A DNA stretch of 64,000 nucleotides from Streptomyces sp. HmicA12 (GCF_000373565.1 NZ_KB891802.1:53643-117642); one strand, 5' to 3'. Positions 18,401 to 27,024 are shown, counted from the stretch's first letter. Program-made: numbers and translations. The notes: generated by a model from the sequence alone, not told the origin.

Positions 18401-19004
18401 CGACAAGCTCGCCGCCGCCGTCCGCGAGCGGCTCGGCATCCCCGAGGGCAAGCGCGTCATCCTCTACGCGCCGACCTGGCGCGAGAACCAGCCCCGCACC
18501 TCCGGCAAGTACGGCCTCGACCTCCAGCTCGACCTGGAGGCGGCCGAGGCGGCCCTCGGCGACGAGCACGTCCTGCTGGTGCGCCGCCACTACATGGTCG
18601 GCGGCGCGCTGCCCGTCACCGAGTTCGTCCGCGACGTCAGCCGCCACCCCGACGCGGCCGAACTCCTGCTGATCGCCGATGTGCTGGTCACCGACTACTC
18701 GTCGATGATGTTCGACTTCGCGCAGACCGGCCGGCCGATGGTCTTCCACACGTACGACCTCGACCACTACCGCGACACCCTGCGTGGCTTCTACTTCGAC
18801 TTCGCCGCCCAGGCGCCCGGCCCCCTGCTGCGCAGCAGCGACGAGGTGATCGCCGCGCTGCTCGACGCGGACGCCGCCGTCGCCGGGCACCGGGACGCCT
18901 ACGAGCGGTTCCGCGAGGCGTTCTGCGACCTCGACGACGGCACCGCCGCGGCCCAGGTCGTCGACGCGATGCTCGCCCACGGCCCGGCAGGGGGCGGGCT
19001 GTGA
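15498..19004 (+). CDS. Bifunctional GT2 glycosyltransferase / CDP-glycerol glycerophosphotransferase
   Basis: 1168 residues; ATG 15498 is preferred because the GT2 fold starts at once (LTVVVPIYNVEEYL). Residues about 1-330 are GT2 with VDDGSTDGS, FVDSDDVI and FEDIPTV, apparently complete. The middle (about 360-800) looks like beta-rich domains with a Cys cluster (ECAEADCRVCGDC) that might bind metal; I do not recognise them. Residues about 810-1165 are a TagF domain with QTWHGTPLKRIG, GYPRND, LYAPTWRENQ, VRRHYMV and VTDYSSMMFDFA all intact. Its stop overlaps the next gene's GTG. It probably polymerises or caps a glycosylated polyol-phosphate wall chain. Confidence 0.9.
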   Translation: MTPRLTVVVPIYNVEEYLGACLESLSAQTVRDLEVVMVDDGSTDGSGEIARDFAERDDRFRLVEQANAGLGAARNAGARHARGTHLAFVDSDDVIPVGAYELMLDSLAESGSDFATGNVFRLRANGVEAQSPMFRKPMATTRTATHVTRDWDLLVDRIACNKVFRRDFWENNSFAFPEGVLFEDIPTVLPAHFLARGVDVLSDTVYLWRDRDGSITTRRAQPRAVRDRTESCASVSRFLDGHDKWREAKRRYDSSVLSSDLWLFMEALPDGAADYHEAFLDHANSFLDTVDPGVVDELPLSLRVRWHLVRERRMTDLLAFMAYEKANPGTFRARRGLRGRRADFPALGTPLPRAVAGLATSELPLNARITQAVWGEDGKLRLKGYAYVRNMPAGRLAARARVAWLRAGRRRAVPLRLQTVRSREATLNSRQGMHNYDRAGFETVVDPARLVTARASTTWNLELGAYAGSLLPRTGPVRMGGGCPLPVRQLDDFLRVVPTLDAGRLRLRVERPGARLVAHTRAGDVLRVEGETAPGAPGDPVAVRVQNWRSKEFHDLPVTASGRTFTADVPLALFGGAEDVADPWGATLVLRGGKVTPLAVRPDIAPGRYGLGGGRELMVLANPSGNTELRDQTVRPVVDTVRWEECAEADCRVCGDCREPGHLLLAGSYPAPGARELVLVHDGHGEEAVLPVTVADGRFEALVRPHAVDGPAGVLPLLEGAWQPYLREPGDSDPDHRVPVLVAPARHAELPLVRTLRGRDFTVRRRRHDQLLIVSGSSLAESDRGRGAQAALRERYAAWRTLPRRDTVLHISFDGRQYSDSPRAVHAELMARGTELEHLWVVRDQQVELPPGATPVALWSAEWHEALARSRYIVTNTQLPEWFERAEGQYVVQTWHGTPLKRIGRDIAGSVSANPKYIATLPARADQWSLLVSPNSFSTPVLRGAFGYTGDVLASGYPRNDLLRAPDRDKLAAAVRERLGIPEGKRVILYAPTWRENQPRTSGKYGLDLQLDLEAAEAALGDEHVLLVRRHYMVGGALPVTEFVRDVSRHPDAAELLLIADVLVTDYSSMMFDFAQTGRPMVFHTYDLDHYRDTLRGFYFDFAAQAPGPLLRSSDEVIAALLDADAAVAGHRDAYERFREAFCDLDDGTAAAQVVDAMLAHGPAGGGL

Positions 19005-21736
19005 GCGGCGCCGGGGGCGATCCGTTCGACGTCAGCGTGGTGGTGGCCTGCCCCGCGGGCACGCACCCGGCGCGGCTGCGGGCCACGGTCGACTCCGTCC
19101 TCGACCAGACCCTGGCCCGCAGCGAGGCCGTCCTCACCGGCGACGGCGTCGGGGAGCACGGCGCCGCCCTCGCCGCCGACCACCCCCACCGGGTCGGCAC
19201 CGGGGCGCCCCGCGGCACGTACGTCGTGCCGCTCGCCCCCGGTGAACTCCTGGAGCGCAACGCCTGCCGCAACCTGTACGCCGCCGCCCGGCGCACCGGC
19301 GCCGACCTGGTCGCGGGCCGCTGGACCCGGTCGGCCGGCGACGGCTCGGCGCGGTCGGCGCCCGGGTGGCAGGCGGACCTGTACGGCAGGTCGCGGGTCG
19401 TGACGGACCCGGCCGACGCGCCGGAACTGGTGACGCGGGACGCGCTCGACGCCGGCTTCGGCGTGCGCCGCGCGTGGGCGCACGGGGTGGCCGGGGGAGT
19501 TCTCGGCGCCCGGTCGGGCCTCGCGCTCGCGCTCGCCGCGAGCCGGATCGCCCTCGTCCCGAACCTCGTCGTCACCGGCCGCGCCGCCCCCGACCCGCTG
19601 CGCGAGCTACCGGCCGCCGTCGCGGCGCAGCGCCACGCGCTGTCCCTGCTCACCGATCCCCGGCTGCGGGCCGCCCGCGCGCACGCCTTCCTCCTCGACC
19701 AGGTGCTGCCCTGCGCCCGCGCCTTCCTCGGCCTGTGTCGAGACGAACGGCACCAACTCGCAGCTGAGTACGCCCCGTTGCTGGACGGCCTCGTCGACGG
19801 CGACGCGCTGCACGCCCTGCCGCCCGTGGAGCGCGTCGCCGTGTCGCTGCTGGCCGACGGCGACGCGGACGGGGTGCGCGACGCCGCGTACGCCCTGGCG
19901 CGGCCCGGCACCGTCGTCACCGCGCCGCTGCGCCGCGACGGCCGCGTGTACTGGAGCGCGGAGCGGACCGGCGCCGCGTACGACATCACGGAACTCGGCC
20001 TCCAGCACCTGGACGTGAGCGCCCTCGTGCCGCTCAACCGCGTCACCCGCTGCGCCCCCGAGGGCGGCCGGCTCGTCGTCGAGGGCGCGGTGGCGCTGCC
20101 GCCCGACGTCCTGAACGGCGAGCGGGCCGCGGCCCTCACCGCCGAGTTCGGCTTCACCGGGGGCCGGGCGACCGTGCCCGTCGACGACGTGCGGCTCACC
20201 GCGGACGGCCTCGTGTGGCGGGCCGCCGTCCCCCTCGGCGCCGTGCTGCGCCCGCGCGGCATCGGCGACCGCGACCGGGAGCCGTGCCTGCTCCTCGCCG
20301 TCGACGGCGTACGGCTGCCCCCGCTGCCGCTGTACACCGAACCGGACGCCCTGCCCGCCGACACCGCGGGCCTCCCCGCGCGCCCCCGGCTGACCCGCCT
20401 GACGGCCGACACCTGGCAGCCGCGCAGCACCGCCTCCCACCATCTGGCGCTGTCCCTGACCGCGCGCGGCCTGCCCGCCCGCGCCGCCAACTCCCTTGCC
20501 ACGCAAGCCCGTCGGCTGCTGAGCCATCGCCGTGTCGACCGCGTCCGGCACGCCCTGCGCGAGGTGTACCGGGCCCTGCACAGCCGGCGCACCAAGACCC
20601 GCGTCTACCGTCACCTGCTGCGCCGGCTCCCCGTCAGCCGCGGCACCGTCGTCTTCGAGAGCCACATGGGCACGTGCTACGGCGACAGCCCCCGCGCCGT
20701 CCACGAGGAACTCCTCGCCCGCCGCCGCGGCGCCCGCGTCGTGTGGTCGTACGCGGACGACCCCACCGGTTTCCCGAAGGACGCCAAACTGGTGCGCCGC
20801 TGGTCCTGGCGCTACCTGTGGGCGCTCGCCCGCGCCGAGTGGTGGGTCGACAACCAGGGCTTCCCGCACGCCCTCGACAAGCCGCGGCACACCACGTACC
20901 TCCAGACCTGGCACGGCTCCGCGTACAAGCGGATGGGCCACGACGAGATCCGCCACAAGACGCAGAACGCCCCGCAGCGCGAGCAACTCGCCCGCGCGGT
21001 GGGCCGGTTCGACAAGTTCCTCGTCCGCTCCGAGCACGACGTGAACACCCTCGCCCGCGCCTACCGCATCCCCGAGGAGCGGCTGATGCGCATCGGCTAC
21101 CCCCGCAACGACCGGCTCGTGGAGGCCCGCGGGCGCGACGAACGCGAAGGCCGCTTCCCACGCCCCGCCCTCGCCGCCGCGCTCGGCATCCCCGACCACA
21201 GGACGATCGTCCTGTACGCGCCCACGTTCCGCGGCGCACCGGGCGGCAAGCAGGCACAACTACTGCTGGACGTAAGAGAGTTCGCCGAGCGGTTCGGCGA
21301 CACCCACACCCTCCTCGTGCGCGCCCATTACATGGAGACGGCGACCCTGCCCGTCACCGCGCCCGGCGCCGTCGTCGACGTCTCCCGCCACCACGACGTC
21401 AGTGAACTCCTCTGTCTCGCCGACGTGTTGGTCACCGACTACTCGTCGATCATGTTCGACTACGCGCTCCTGGACCGCCCGATCGTGCACTTCGCCCCCG
21501 ACCTCGACACGTACGCGGCCGAACGCGGCAGCTACTTCGACCTGCGGGCCCGGGCCGGTGGTCCGGTCGTCGACACGCAGGACGCGCTGCACCGCACGCT
21601 CGCCGGGATCAAGGAGAGCGACGCCGACTGGCAGGAGGCGCGGCGCGCGTTCGCCGCCGAGTTCGGGCGCTACGACGACGGGGGGGCCGCCCGCGCCGTC
21701 GTCGACGCCCTCTTCACCCGAAGGACGGGCAGCTGA
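19001..21736 (+). CDS. TagF-like glycerophosphotransferase with degenerate N-terminal GT2 domain
   Basis: 911 residues from the GTG overlapping the previous stop. The N-terminal about 110 residues align in layout with GT2 (VSVVVACPAGTHPARLRATVDSVLDQ) but have lost the VDDGS motif and the DSDD metal site, where LAPGEL now stands, so this half is probably non-catalytic. Residues about 540-905 are a TagF domain with QTWHGSAYKRMG, GYPRND, LYAPTFRG, VRAHYME and VTDYSSIMFDYALLDRP. The histidine and lysine of the active motif remain, although TPL is changed to SAY. It is coupled to the intact paralogue upstream and a GT4 gene downstream (ATGA overlap). Confidence 0.87.
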   Translation: MSGAGGDPFDVSVVVACPAGTHPARLRATVDSVLDQTLARSEAVLTGDGVGEHGAALAADHPHRVGTGAPRGTYVVPLAPGELLERNACRNLYAAARRTGADLVAGRWTRSAGDGSARSAPGWQADLYGRSRVVTDPADAPELVTRDALDAGFGVRRAWAHGVAGGVLGARSGLALALAASRIALVPNLVVTGRAAPDPLRELPAAVAAQRHALSLLTDPRLRAARAHAFLLDQVLPCARAFLGLCRDERHQLAAEYAPLLDGLVDGDALHALPPVERVAVSLLADGDADGVRDAAYALARPGTVVTAPLRRDGRVYWSAERTGAAYDITELGLQHLDVSALVPLNRVTRCAPEGGRLVVEGAVALPPDVLNGERAAALTAEFGFTGGRATVPVDDVRLTADGLVWRAAVPLGAVLRPRGIGDRDREPCLLLAVDGVRLPPLPLYTEPDALPADTAGLPARPRLTRLTADTWQPRSTASHHLALSLTARGLPARAANSLATQARRLLSHRRVDRVRHALREVYRALHSRRTKTRVYRHLLRRLPVSRGTVVFESHMGTCYGDSPRAVHEELLARRRGARVVWSYADDPTGFPKDAKLVRRWSWRYLWALARAEWWVDNQGFPHALDKPRHTTYLQTWHGSAYKRMGHDEIRHKTQNAPQREQLARAVGRFDKFLVRSEHDVNTLARAYRIPEERLMRIGYPRNDRLVEARGRDEREGRFPRPALAAALGIPDHRTIVLYAPTFRGAPGGKQAQLLLDVREFAERFGDTHTLLVRAHYMETATLPVTAPGAVVDVSRHHDVSELLCLADVLVTDYSSIMFDYALLDRPIVHFAPDLDTYAAERGSYFDLRARAGGPVVDTQDALHRTLAGIKESDADWQEARRAFAAEFGRYDDGGAARAVVDALFTRRTGS

Positions 21737-22875
21737 TGAGCCGGGACCTCTTCCTCGTCGCCAACACCACCGACGAACTGGGCGGCGTCACCGCCTGGAC
21801 CCACCAGATGGCCCGGCTGTTCCGCTCCGCCGGGCACCGCGTACACGTCATCGGCGTCCACGAGTCCGACCTGAAGATGGCCGTGCCCGAGCGGCCCGAC
21901 TACCCGGTCACCGCCCTGTACCCGAGCCACCCGCTCACCGCGCGCCCCATGCGCGGCCGCCGCCGCTTCAGCGTCCGGGCCCGGCGCCGCGAGGCCCGCC
22001 GGATCGCCGCGAAGAAGGTGGCCGTCGCCAAGCTCGACGCCCTCCTCGGCGCGGCCCCGGCCGGTTCCGTCGTGGTCGTCACCCAGGTGTGGCCCATGGA
22101 GTGGCTGCGCGAGATCGACACCGCGCACCTCACCGTCATCGGCATGAGCCACGAGTCGTTCGCGTACACCCGGGCCTGCCACCGCTACGACTGGGTGAAG
22201 CGGCACTACCCGCACGTCGACCGCTGGCTCGCCCTCACCCAGGAGGACGCCGACCGCTGGACCGCCGAGGGCCTGAACAACGTCGGCGCCATGCCCAACG
22301 CCCTCGCCCACCTCCCCGCCGTCCCCTCCCCGCGCACCGCGAACGTCGTCGGCTCCATCGGCCGCCTCGCCGACCAGAAGGGCGTCGACATGCTCCTCGA
22401 CACCTGGGCCAAGGTCGCACCGCTGCGCCCCGATTGGGAGCTGCACGTGTACGGGGCCGGCGCGGACGAGCCCCAACTGCGGCGCCAGTGCACCGAGTCG
22501 GGGCTCGACGGATCCGTGCGGTGGCTCGGCCGGACCGACGACGTGCCCGGCGCCCTCGCCACCTCCTCCGTGTTCGTGCAGTCATCGCGCGGCGAAGGGT
22601 TCCCGCTCGCCCTGATGGAGGCGATGGCGAGCGCGGTGCCCTGCGCGGCGTTCGACTGCGCGCCGGGGGTGCGGGAGATCGTGCGGGACGGGGAGGACGG
22701 CCTCCTCGCCCCCCTCGGCGACCTCGACGCGCTCGCCGACCGCCTGCTGCGGCTGACCGGCAATCCCCGGATGCGGGACGCGATGGGGGACCGCGCCCGG
22801 GTGAACGTGCAGCGGTTCTCCGAGGAGCGGGTCCTGGAGATGTGGGAGGACCTCTTCGCCCTGCTGGAGCGGTAG
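21736..22875 (+). CDS. GT4-family glycosyltransferase
   Basis: 379 residues, starting on the last base of the previous stop. GT-B fold: the N-terminal domain opens NTTDELGGVTAWTHQMARLF, and the C-terminal domain has GSIGRLADQKGVDMLLDTWAK, GAGADEPQLRR and the EX7E motif in RGEGFPLALMEAMA. Such retaining enzymes use nucleotide sugars (UDP-, GDP- or ADP-) in the cytosol. As the last gene of a coupled run with two TagF-type proteins, it probably glycosylates the same wall polymer. Donor and acceptor are unknown. Confidence 0.9.
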   Translation: MSRDLFLVANTTDELGGVTAWTHQMARLFRSAGHRVHVIGVHESDLKMAVPERPDYPVTALYPSHPLTARPMRGRRRFSVRARRREARRIAAKKVAVAKLDALLGAAPAGSVVVVTQVWPMEWLREIDTAHLTVIGMSHESFAYTRACHRYDWVKRHYPHVDRWLALTQEDADRWTAEGLNNVGAMPNALAHLPAVPSPRTANVVGSIGRLADQKGVDMLLDTWAKVAPLRPDWELHVYGAGADEPQLRRQCTESGLDGSVRWLGRTDDVPGALATSSVFVQSSRGEGFPLALMEAMASAVPCAAFDCAPGVREIVRDGEDGLLAPLGDLDALADRLLRLTGNPRMRDAMGDRARVNVQRFSEERVLEMWEDLFALLER

Positions 22876-22898
22876 CTCCCGGGAGCTGCGGCTACCGC
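22869..22898. terminator. Bidirectional hairpin between convergent genes
   Basis: GCGGTAGC pairs with GCTACCGC, and the interior holds the palindrome AGCTCCCGGGAGCT. It spans both stop codons of the convergent GT4 and methyltransferase genes. No T-run, which is usual for Streptomyces. Confidence 0.45.
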
Positions 22899-23734
22899 CC
22901 GATCAGCGACCGCAGCAGCCGCCTGGGCGCGGTCACCGGCGAGCCGGCCGCCGCGGTCGCGGGCCCGCGCTCCTTCTCGTACCGGGACTTCGGCTGGGCC
23001 GGGATGCGCGCCTTGCGTCCGTCGATGCGGATCATCGAGTGCCCGGCGACCTCCTCGGCCCCGTGCCAGAAGTCCTTGCGCCCCGAGAGCATCCCGCCGA
23101 GCTCGGTGCGGACCGGCTCGAAGGAGCCCCAGGTGCCGTAGAACTTGGTGGCGGTGATGCACAGGGGCTTCAGGCCCGTCGTCGCGACGGCGCCCCAGGT
23201 GGCCGCGGCCACGCCCGGGCAGTGCTCGGCCCGGAAGTCGTCGAGGACCACGATGCCGTCCTCGCCGAGCAGCTCACGGGCCGCCGCGATGTCGCCGTGC
23301 ACGTGCTCGTACAGATGCGAGGCGTCGACGTGCACGAAACGGCAGCTGCCCTGCTCGACGCGCTCCGTGATGACGTGCGAGGGGCCCTGCACCACCACCG
23401 GCAACTCATCGTGGAACGCCCGGTAGTTGGCCTCGAACGCGGTGCGCGTGAGGGAGCTGTACGACTTGTTCATCTCCTTGTCGTTCGCCGCGTCGTCCGC
23501 GGGCGAGTCGAACAGGTCGCAGACCGTGAACGTCTGCCCTTCCTCCAGGTACTGGCCCATGAAGATGGCGCTCTTGCCCAGGTAGACACCGAGTTCGAGC
23601 AGGTCGCCCTGCTGGCCGCGCTCGCGCTGGCGCGTCAGGAACCAGTCGAAGAGCACCTGGTCGATGTTGTGGAACCAGCCCTTCACGTCGTCGAGGCCGG
23701 CCGGGCGCGGCAGTACGTGGGACTCGTGCTGCAT
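22892..23734 (-). CDS. Class I SAM-dependent methyltransferase (sugar/polymer type)
   Basis: 280 residues; ATG 23734 is chosen because GGGAG lies about seven bases upstream, although a TTG six bases earlier is possible. Motif I is LLELGVYLGKSAIFMG, followed by VCDLFDSP, FVHVDASHLYEHVHGDI and VVLDDFRAEH. This layout (acidic HVDASH loop, conserved LDD) is seen in the CmcI/TylF-like and Methyltransf_24 groups that O-methylate sugars or small molecules. It starts 24 bases after the stop of the TagF-type gene upstream on the same strand, so they form an operon. It probably methylates a sugar of the wall polymer, perhaps as a chain cap; this is inference. Confidence 0.85.
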   Translation of the reverse strand: MQHESHVLPRPAGLDDVKGWFHNIDQVLFDWFLTRQRERGQQGDLLELGVYLGKSAIFMGQYLEEGQTFTVCDLFDSPADDAANDKEMNKSYSSLTRTAFEANYRAFHDELPVVVQGPSHVITERVEQGSCRFVHVDASHLYEHVHGDIAAARELLGEDGIVVLDDFRAEHCPGVAAATWGAVATTGLKPLCITATKFYGTWGSFEPVRTELGGMLSGRKDFWHGAEEVAGHSMIRIDGRKARIPAQPKSRYEKERGPATAAAGSPVTAPRRLLRSLIGR

Positions 23735-23758
23735 GATCAACTCCCGTGTCGATGCGGT

Positions 23759-25975
23759 TCAGATGTTCGTGGGGGACGGAGCGGAAACCTCGGTGCTCTG
23801 GCGGGGCACACCGGCGCCGGGCGCCGCGGCGGACGCCGTCTCGCCGAACACCAGGTGCCGGACGACGCGCTCGCCCGCGCGCCCGTCGTCGTATCCGCAG
23901 AAGCGCTCGCGGAACGCGGTCCGCAGCTGCGCGGAGCGCGAGCCGCGCCAGTGCCCGGTGGCGAAGATGTCGATCAGTTCGTCCTCGGACCTGGCGATCG
24001 CGCCGGGCGGGAAGGAACGCAGGTCGAAATAGGTGCCGCGGGCGGCCTCGTACGCCTCCCAGTCGTCGGCGTGGATGACGATCGGGCGGTCCAGGCAGGC
24101 GTAGTCGAACATCACGGACGAGTAGTCCGTGACGAGCGCGTCCGCGGCGAGGCAGAGGGACTCGATGCTCGGGTGGTCCGACACGTCGATGAGGCGGCCG
24201 CCCGCCGCGCGCGCCAGCGGTTCGGCGTACGCGTGGTGGGCGCGGGTGAGGATCACGAAGCGCGGGCCGAGTGTGCGCAGCATCCGCTCCAGGTCGAGCG
24301 TCAGGCGCTGGGTGATCCGGTAGTCCCGGTGCGTGGGCGCGTACAGGATCGCGGTCGCCTCGCGCGGGATGCCGAGGGTCTCGCGGATGCGGGCGATCTC
24401 CTGCGAAGTCGCCTTCCGCAGGCGGTCGTTGCGCGGGTAGCCGTATTCGAGCGTCGTGTACGAGGACGGGAAGACCCGCTCCCACACGAGGGTGGAGTGG
24501 CGGTTGGAGGACAGGACGTAGTCCCACTTGTCGACGCTGCGCAGCAGCTGCCCGAAGTCCGTGCCGCGGGCCGCCGCCGGATGGTCCTGGAGGTCCAGGC
24601 CCATCTTCTTCAGCGGGGTGCCGTGCTGGGTCTGGACCAGTACCTGGCCGGGGCGCTTGACCAGGCGGCGGTCGAAGTTGACGTTGTTGACCAGGTACTT
24701 GGAGCGGGCGAGCGCCGTCCAGTACGCGGCCGTGCCGGGCGTCAGCCGCCGCGTCGCCGTCGGAATGGTGTGGTGGTGCTCGGGCGCCGCGATCCACGCC
24801 GTGCGCACCTGCGGGGCGTGCTCACGGAACGCCTCCTCCAGGGCGCCCGGGTTGCAGCCGTGGCCCCGGCCCCAGTAGCTGGTGAAGACCGCCTCGTTCT
24901 CCCGGACGGGGAGCCGCAGTTGGACGCGGTAGTGGAGTTGCAGGGCGGCGGCCCTGAGGGTGCGGCGGGCCGTGGCCGCGTACCGGCTCGCCCGCTGTTT
25001 GACGCGCAGTGCCGTCCACAGGGCGCGGTACGTGCGGTGCGAGCCGAGGCGGACGAGGGCGTGCCGAAGCCGTGTGCGGAGCGGGACGCGCGCCCCGGGC
25101 ACCCGGTAACGGGCGTAGTGCGCACGGGATCTGCGCAGGAACTCGGCGCGGCTGCGGCGCGGCAGCCGGCCCCTCTTGGTGAAGATCGTGGACAGGTGGT
25201 CGACCATGCGCCGGAACATGACCGGGCGCCACCGCTCGTCCAGGTCGGGGTGCTGGTCGAGGAAGTCGAAGACGCGCTCGTACTGGTCGAAGATGTCGAA
25301 GTGCTTGGCGGTCGTCGTGCCGAGGATGTTGCCCTGCCTGCGCTGTCGGTAGTGGACGCAGACCCGGTCGAGGGTCGCGACGGTCTCGGAGGCCATCAGC
25401 ACTGGGTAGGTCCACGGAGTGTCCTCGTAGTAGCCGGGAGGGAACGAGAACCCCTCCCGCTCGATGAACTCCCGGTTGTAGGCCTTGTTCCAGACCACCA
25501 TCAGGATCCTCAACAGGGCTGGTCGCTCGGCCAGTTGGAAGGGCGCGGGGCCCTCCTGCGAGAGCAGGTGCGCGAACTGGTTGCGGACCTCGCGGCCGTC
25601 CCAGAACGTGCGCGCGTAGTCGAAGTGCAGGACGTCGGGGGAGCCCGTCTCCTTGATGCGGTCCGCGATCGCGTGCAGCGCGCCCGGCGCGAAGGTGTCG
25701 TCGCTGTCGAGGAAGAGGACGTAGTCGCCGGTGGCGTGCCGGAGCCCGGCGTTGCGGGCGCGGCCGAGGCCCACGTTCTCGTCGAGGTGCACGGCCTTCA
25801 CCCGGGAGTCGCGCGCCGCGAACTCGTCGATGATCTCCCCGCACGCGTCCGGCGAGCAGTCGTCCACCGCGATCACTTCGAGGTCCGTGAAGGACTGCTC
25901 CAGGACCGAGGCGAGGCACTCGTGCAGGTACGCCTGCACCCTGAACACGGGGACGATGACACTGAACCGGGGCAA
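23759..25975 (-). CDS. Bifunctional GT2 glycosyltransferase / CDP-glycerol glycerophosphotransferase
   Basis: 738 residues from TTG 25975. This start mirrors the GTG-PRFSVVVP start of the paralogue at 1284; an in-frame ATG at 26005 is the alternative and would add ten residues. Residues about 1-300 are GT2 (VIVPVFRVQAYL, VDDCSPD, LFLDSDDTF, YEDTPWTY), intact. Residues about 350-720 are TagF with QTQHGTPLKKMG, SNRHST, GYPRND, LYAPTHRDYR, TRAHHAY and VTDYSSVMFDYACLDRP, all intact. It is the closest full-length relative of the 1284 gene, whose TagF half is damaged. It is transcribed with the methyltransferase that follows. Confidence 0.9.
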   Translation of the reverse strand: MPRFSVIVPVFRVQAYLHECLASVLEQSFTDLEVIAVDDCSPDACGEIIDEFAARDSRVKAVHLDENVGLGRARNAGLRHATGDYVLFLDSDDTFAPGALHAIADRIKETGSPDVLHFDYARTFWDGREVRNQFAHLLSQEGPAPFQLAERPALLRILMVVWNKAYNREFIEREGFSFPPGYYEDTPWTYPVLMASETVATLDRVCVHYRQRRQGNILGTTTAKHFDIFDQYERVFDFLDQHPDLDERWRPVMFRRMVDHLSTIFTKRGRLPRRSRAEFLRRSRAHYARYRVPGARVPLRTRLRHALVRLGSHRTYRALWTALRVKQRASRYAATARRTLRAAALQLHYRVQLRLPVRENEAVFTSYWGRGHGCNPGALEEAFREHAPQVRTAWIAAPEHHHTIPTATRRLTPGTAAYWTALARSKYLVNNVNFDRRLVKRPGQVLVQTQHGTPLKKMGLDLQDHPAAARGTDFGQLLRSVDKWDYVLSSNRHSTLVWERVFPSSYTTLEYGYPRNDRLRKATSQEIARIRETLGIPREATAILYAPTHRDYRITQRLTLDLERMLRTLGPRFVILTRAHHAYAEPLARAAGGRLIDVSDHPSIESLCLAADALVTDYSSVMFDYACLDRPIVIHADDWEAYEAARGTYFDLRSFPPGAIARSEDELIDIFATGHWRGSRSAQLRTAFRERFCGYDDGRAGERVVRHLVFGETASAAAPGAGVPRQSTEVSAPSPTNI

Positions 25976-26081
25976 GGTGACACATCCATGGGTCGGCGCG
26001 GGCATTCTGCCCGGGAACGGCCGACCCGGCGGGCGGGTTACGCCGGATGTGGCATACGGGGGAACGCCTCCCGTACGTGCC

Positions 26082-26114
26082 GAGGGGCGGCGCCTGACTC
26101 CGGCACCGCCCCTC
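26082..26114 (-). terminator. Hairpin after the sugar ABC importer operon
   Basis: GAGGGGCGG pairs with CCGCCCCTC around a 15-base interior. It lies about 20 bases past the stop of the last permease gene when read on the minus strand. A second, weaker inverted repeat (tacggggg / cctcccgta) follows at about 26055-26078. Confidence 0.5.
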
Positions 26115-26133
26115 AACAATGCGCTCTCGGCGG

Positions 26134-27024
26134 CTACTTCACGGCACCCGCCATCACGCCCGAGACGAACTGTCGCTGGAACGCGAAGAACACGGCCAGC
26201 GGGATGATCATCGAGATGAACGCACCGGGACCGAGCACGTCCACGTTGTTGCCGAACTGCCGCACCTGGCTCTGCAGGGCGACCGTGATCGGCTGGTTGC
26301 CGGCGTCCGTGAAGATCAGCGCGACCAGCATGTCGTTCCACACCCACAGGAACTGGAAGATGCCGAGCGAGGCGATCGCCGGGGCGCCGAGCGGCATCAC
26401 CACCCGCACGAACAGCCGCACCTCGCCGGCGCCGTCCAGCCGTGCCGCCTCCAGGAGTTCGCGCGGGATCTCCGCGAAGAAGTTCCGCAGCAGGAACACC
26501 GCGAACGGGAGGCCGAAGCCGACGTGGAAGAGGATCACCCCGCTCAGCGAGCCGAAGATGCCGAGGCTGCCGAAGAGCTTGGCGATCGGCACCAGGGCCA
26601 GCTGCACCGGCACCACGAGCAGCCCCACCACGAGCAGGAACCACCAGTCGCGGCCCGGGAACTCCATCCACGCGAACGCGTACCCGGCCAGCGAGCCGAT
26701 CACGATCACCAGGAGCGTCGCGGGGACCGTGATCAGAATGGTGTTGAGCAGGGACTTGGTGATGTCGGAGTTCTCCAGCAGGTTGCTGTAGCTCTGGAAG
26801 GTCAGCTGCGACGGCTCGGTGAACACCTTCCACCAGCCGCTCGCCGACATGTCGTCCCGTGTGCGCAGCGACGACAGCAGCAGCGCCACCGTCGGCACCA
26901 GCCACAGCGCGCCGACCAGGATGAGCACGAACTGCAGCACACCGCCGCTGACCTTCTCGCCGATCCGGGCCGCGAGAGACCGTTCGGCCTTCACGGCGCC
27001 GTCGCCCCGGGTGGCCGTGGTCAT
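26134..27024 (-). CDS. Carbohydrate ABC transporter permease (MalG/AglG type)
   Basis: 296 residues, six membrane helices; it forms the import channel with the next permease. The cytoplasmic EAA loop, which docks the ATPase, reads EAARLDGAGEVRLFVRVVMPLG. The N-terminus is Lys/Arg-rich before helix 1, and the protein ends in FQRQFVSGVMAGAVK, typical for MalG-like subunits. Its ATG overlaps the stop of the upstream permease gene by four bases, so translation is coupled. No ATPase gene is in the operon; Streptomyces importers of this class commonly share MsiK, encoded elsewhere. Confidence 0.94.
   Translation of the reverse strand: MTTATRGDGAVKAERSLAARIGEKVSGGVLQFVLILVGALWLVPTVALLLSSLRTRDDMSASGWWKVFTEPSQLTFQSYSNLLENSDITKSLLNTILITVPATLLVIVIGSLAGYAFAWMEFPGRDWWFLLVVGLLVVPVQLALVPIAKLFGSLGIFGSLSGVILFHVGFGLPFAVFLLRNFFAEIPRELLEAARLDGAGEVRLFVRVVMPLGAPAIASLGIFQFLWVWNDMLVALIFTDAGNQPITVALQSQVRQFGNNVDVLGPGAFISMIIPLAVFFAFQRQFVSGVMAGAVK

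Noticed and set aside
15450..18980. 1176-codon antisense frame opposite the large wall enzyme
   Set aside because: No motifs, highly biased composition, and full overlap with a gene of certain family membership. Such mirrors are normal in high-GC genomes.
23039..26791. 1250-codon plus-strand frame opposite TagF-type and permease genes
   Set aside because: It crosses several real minus-strand genes and their gaps, with no recognisable domain.
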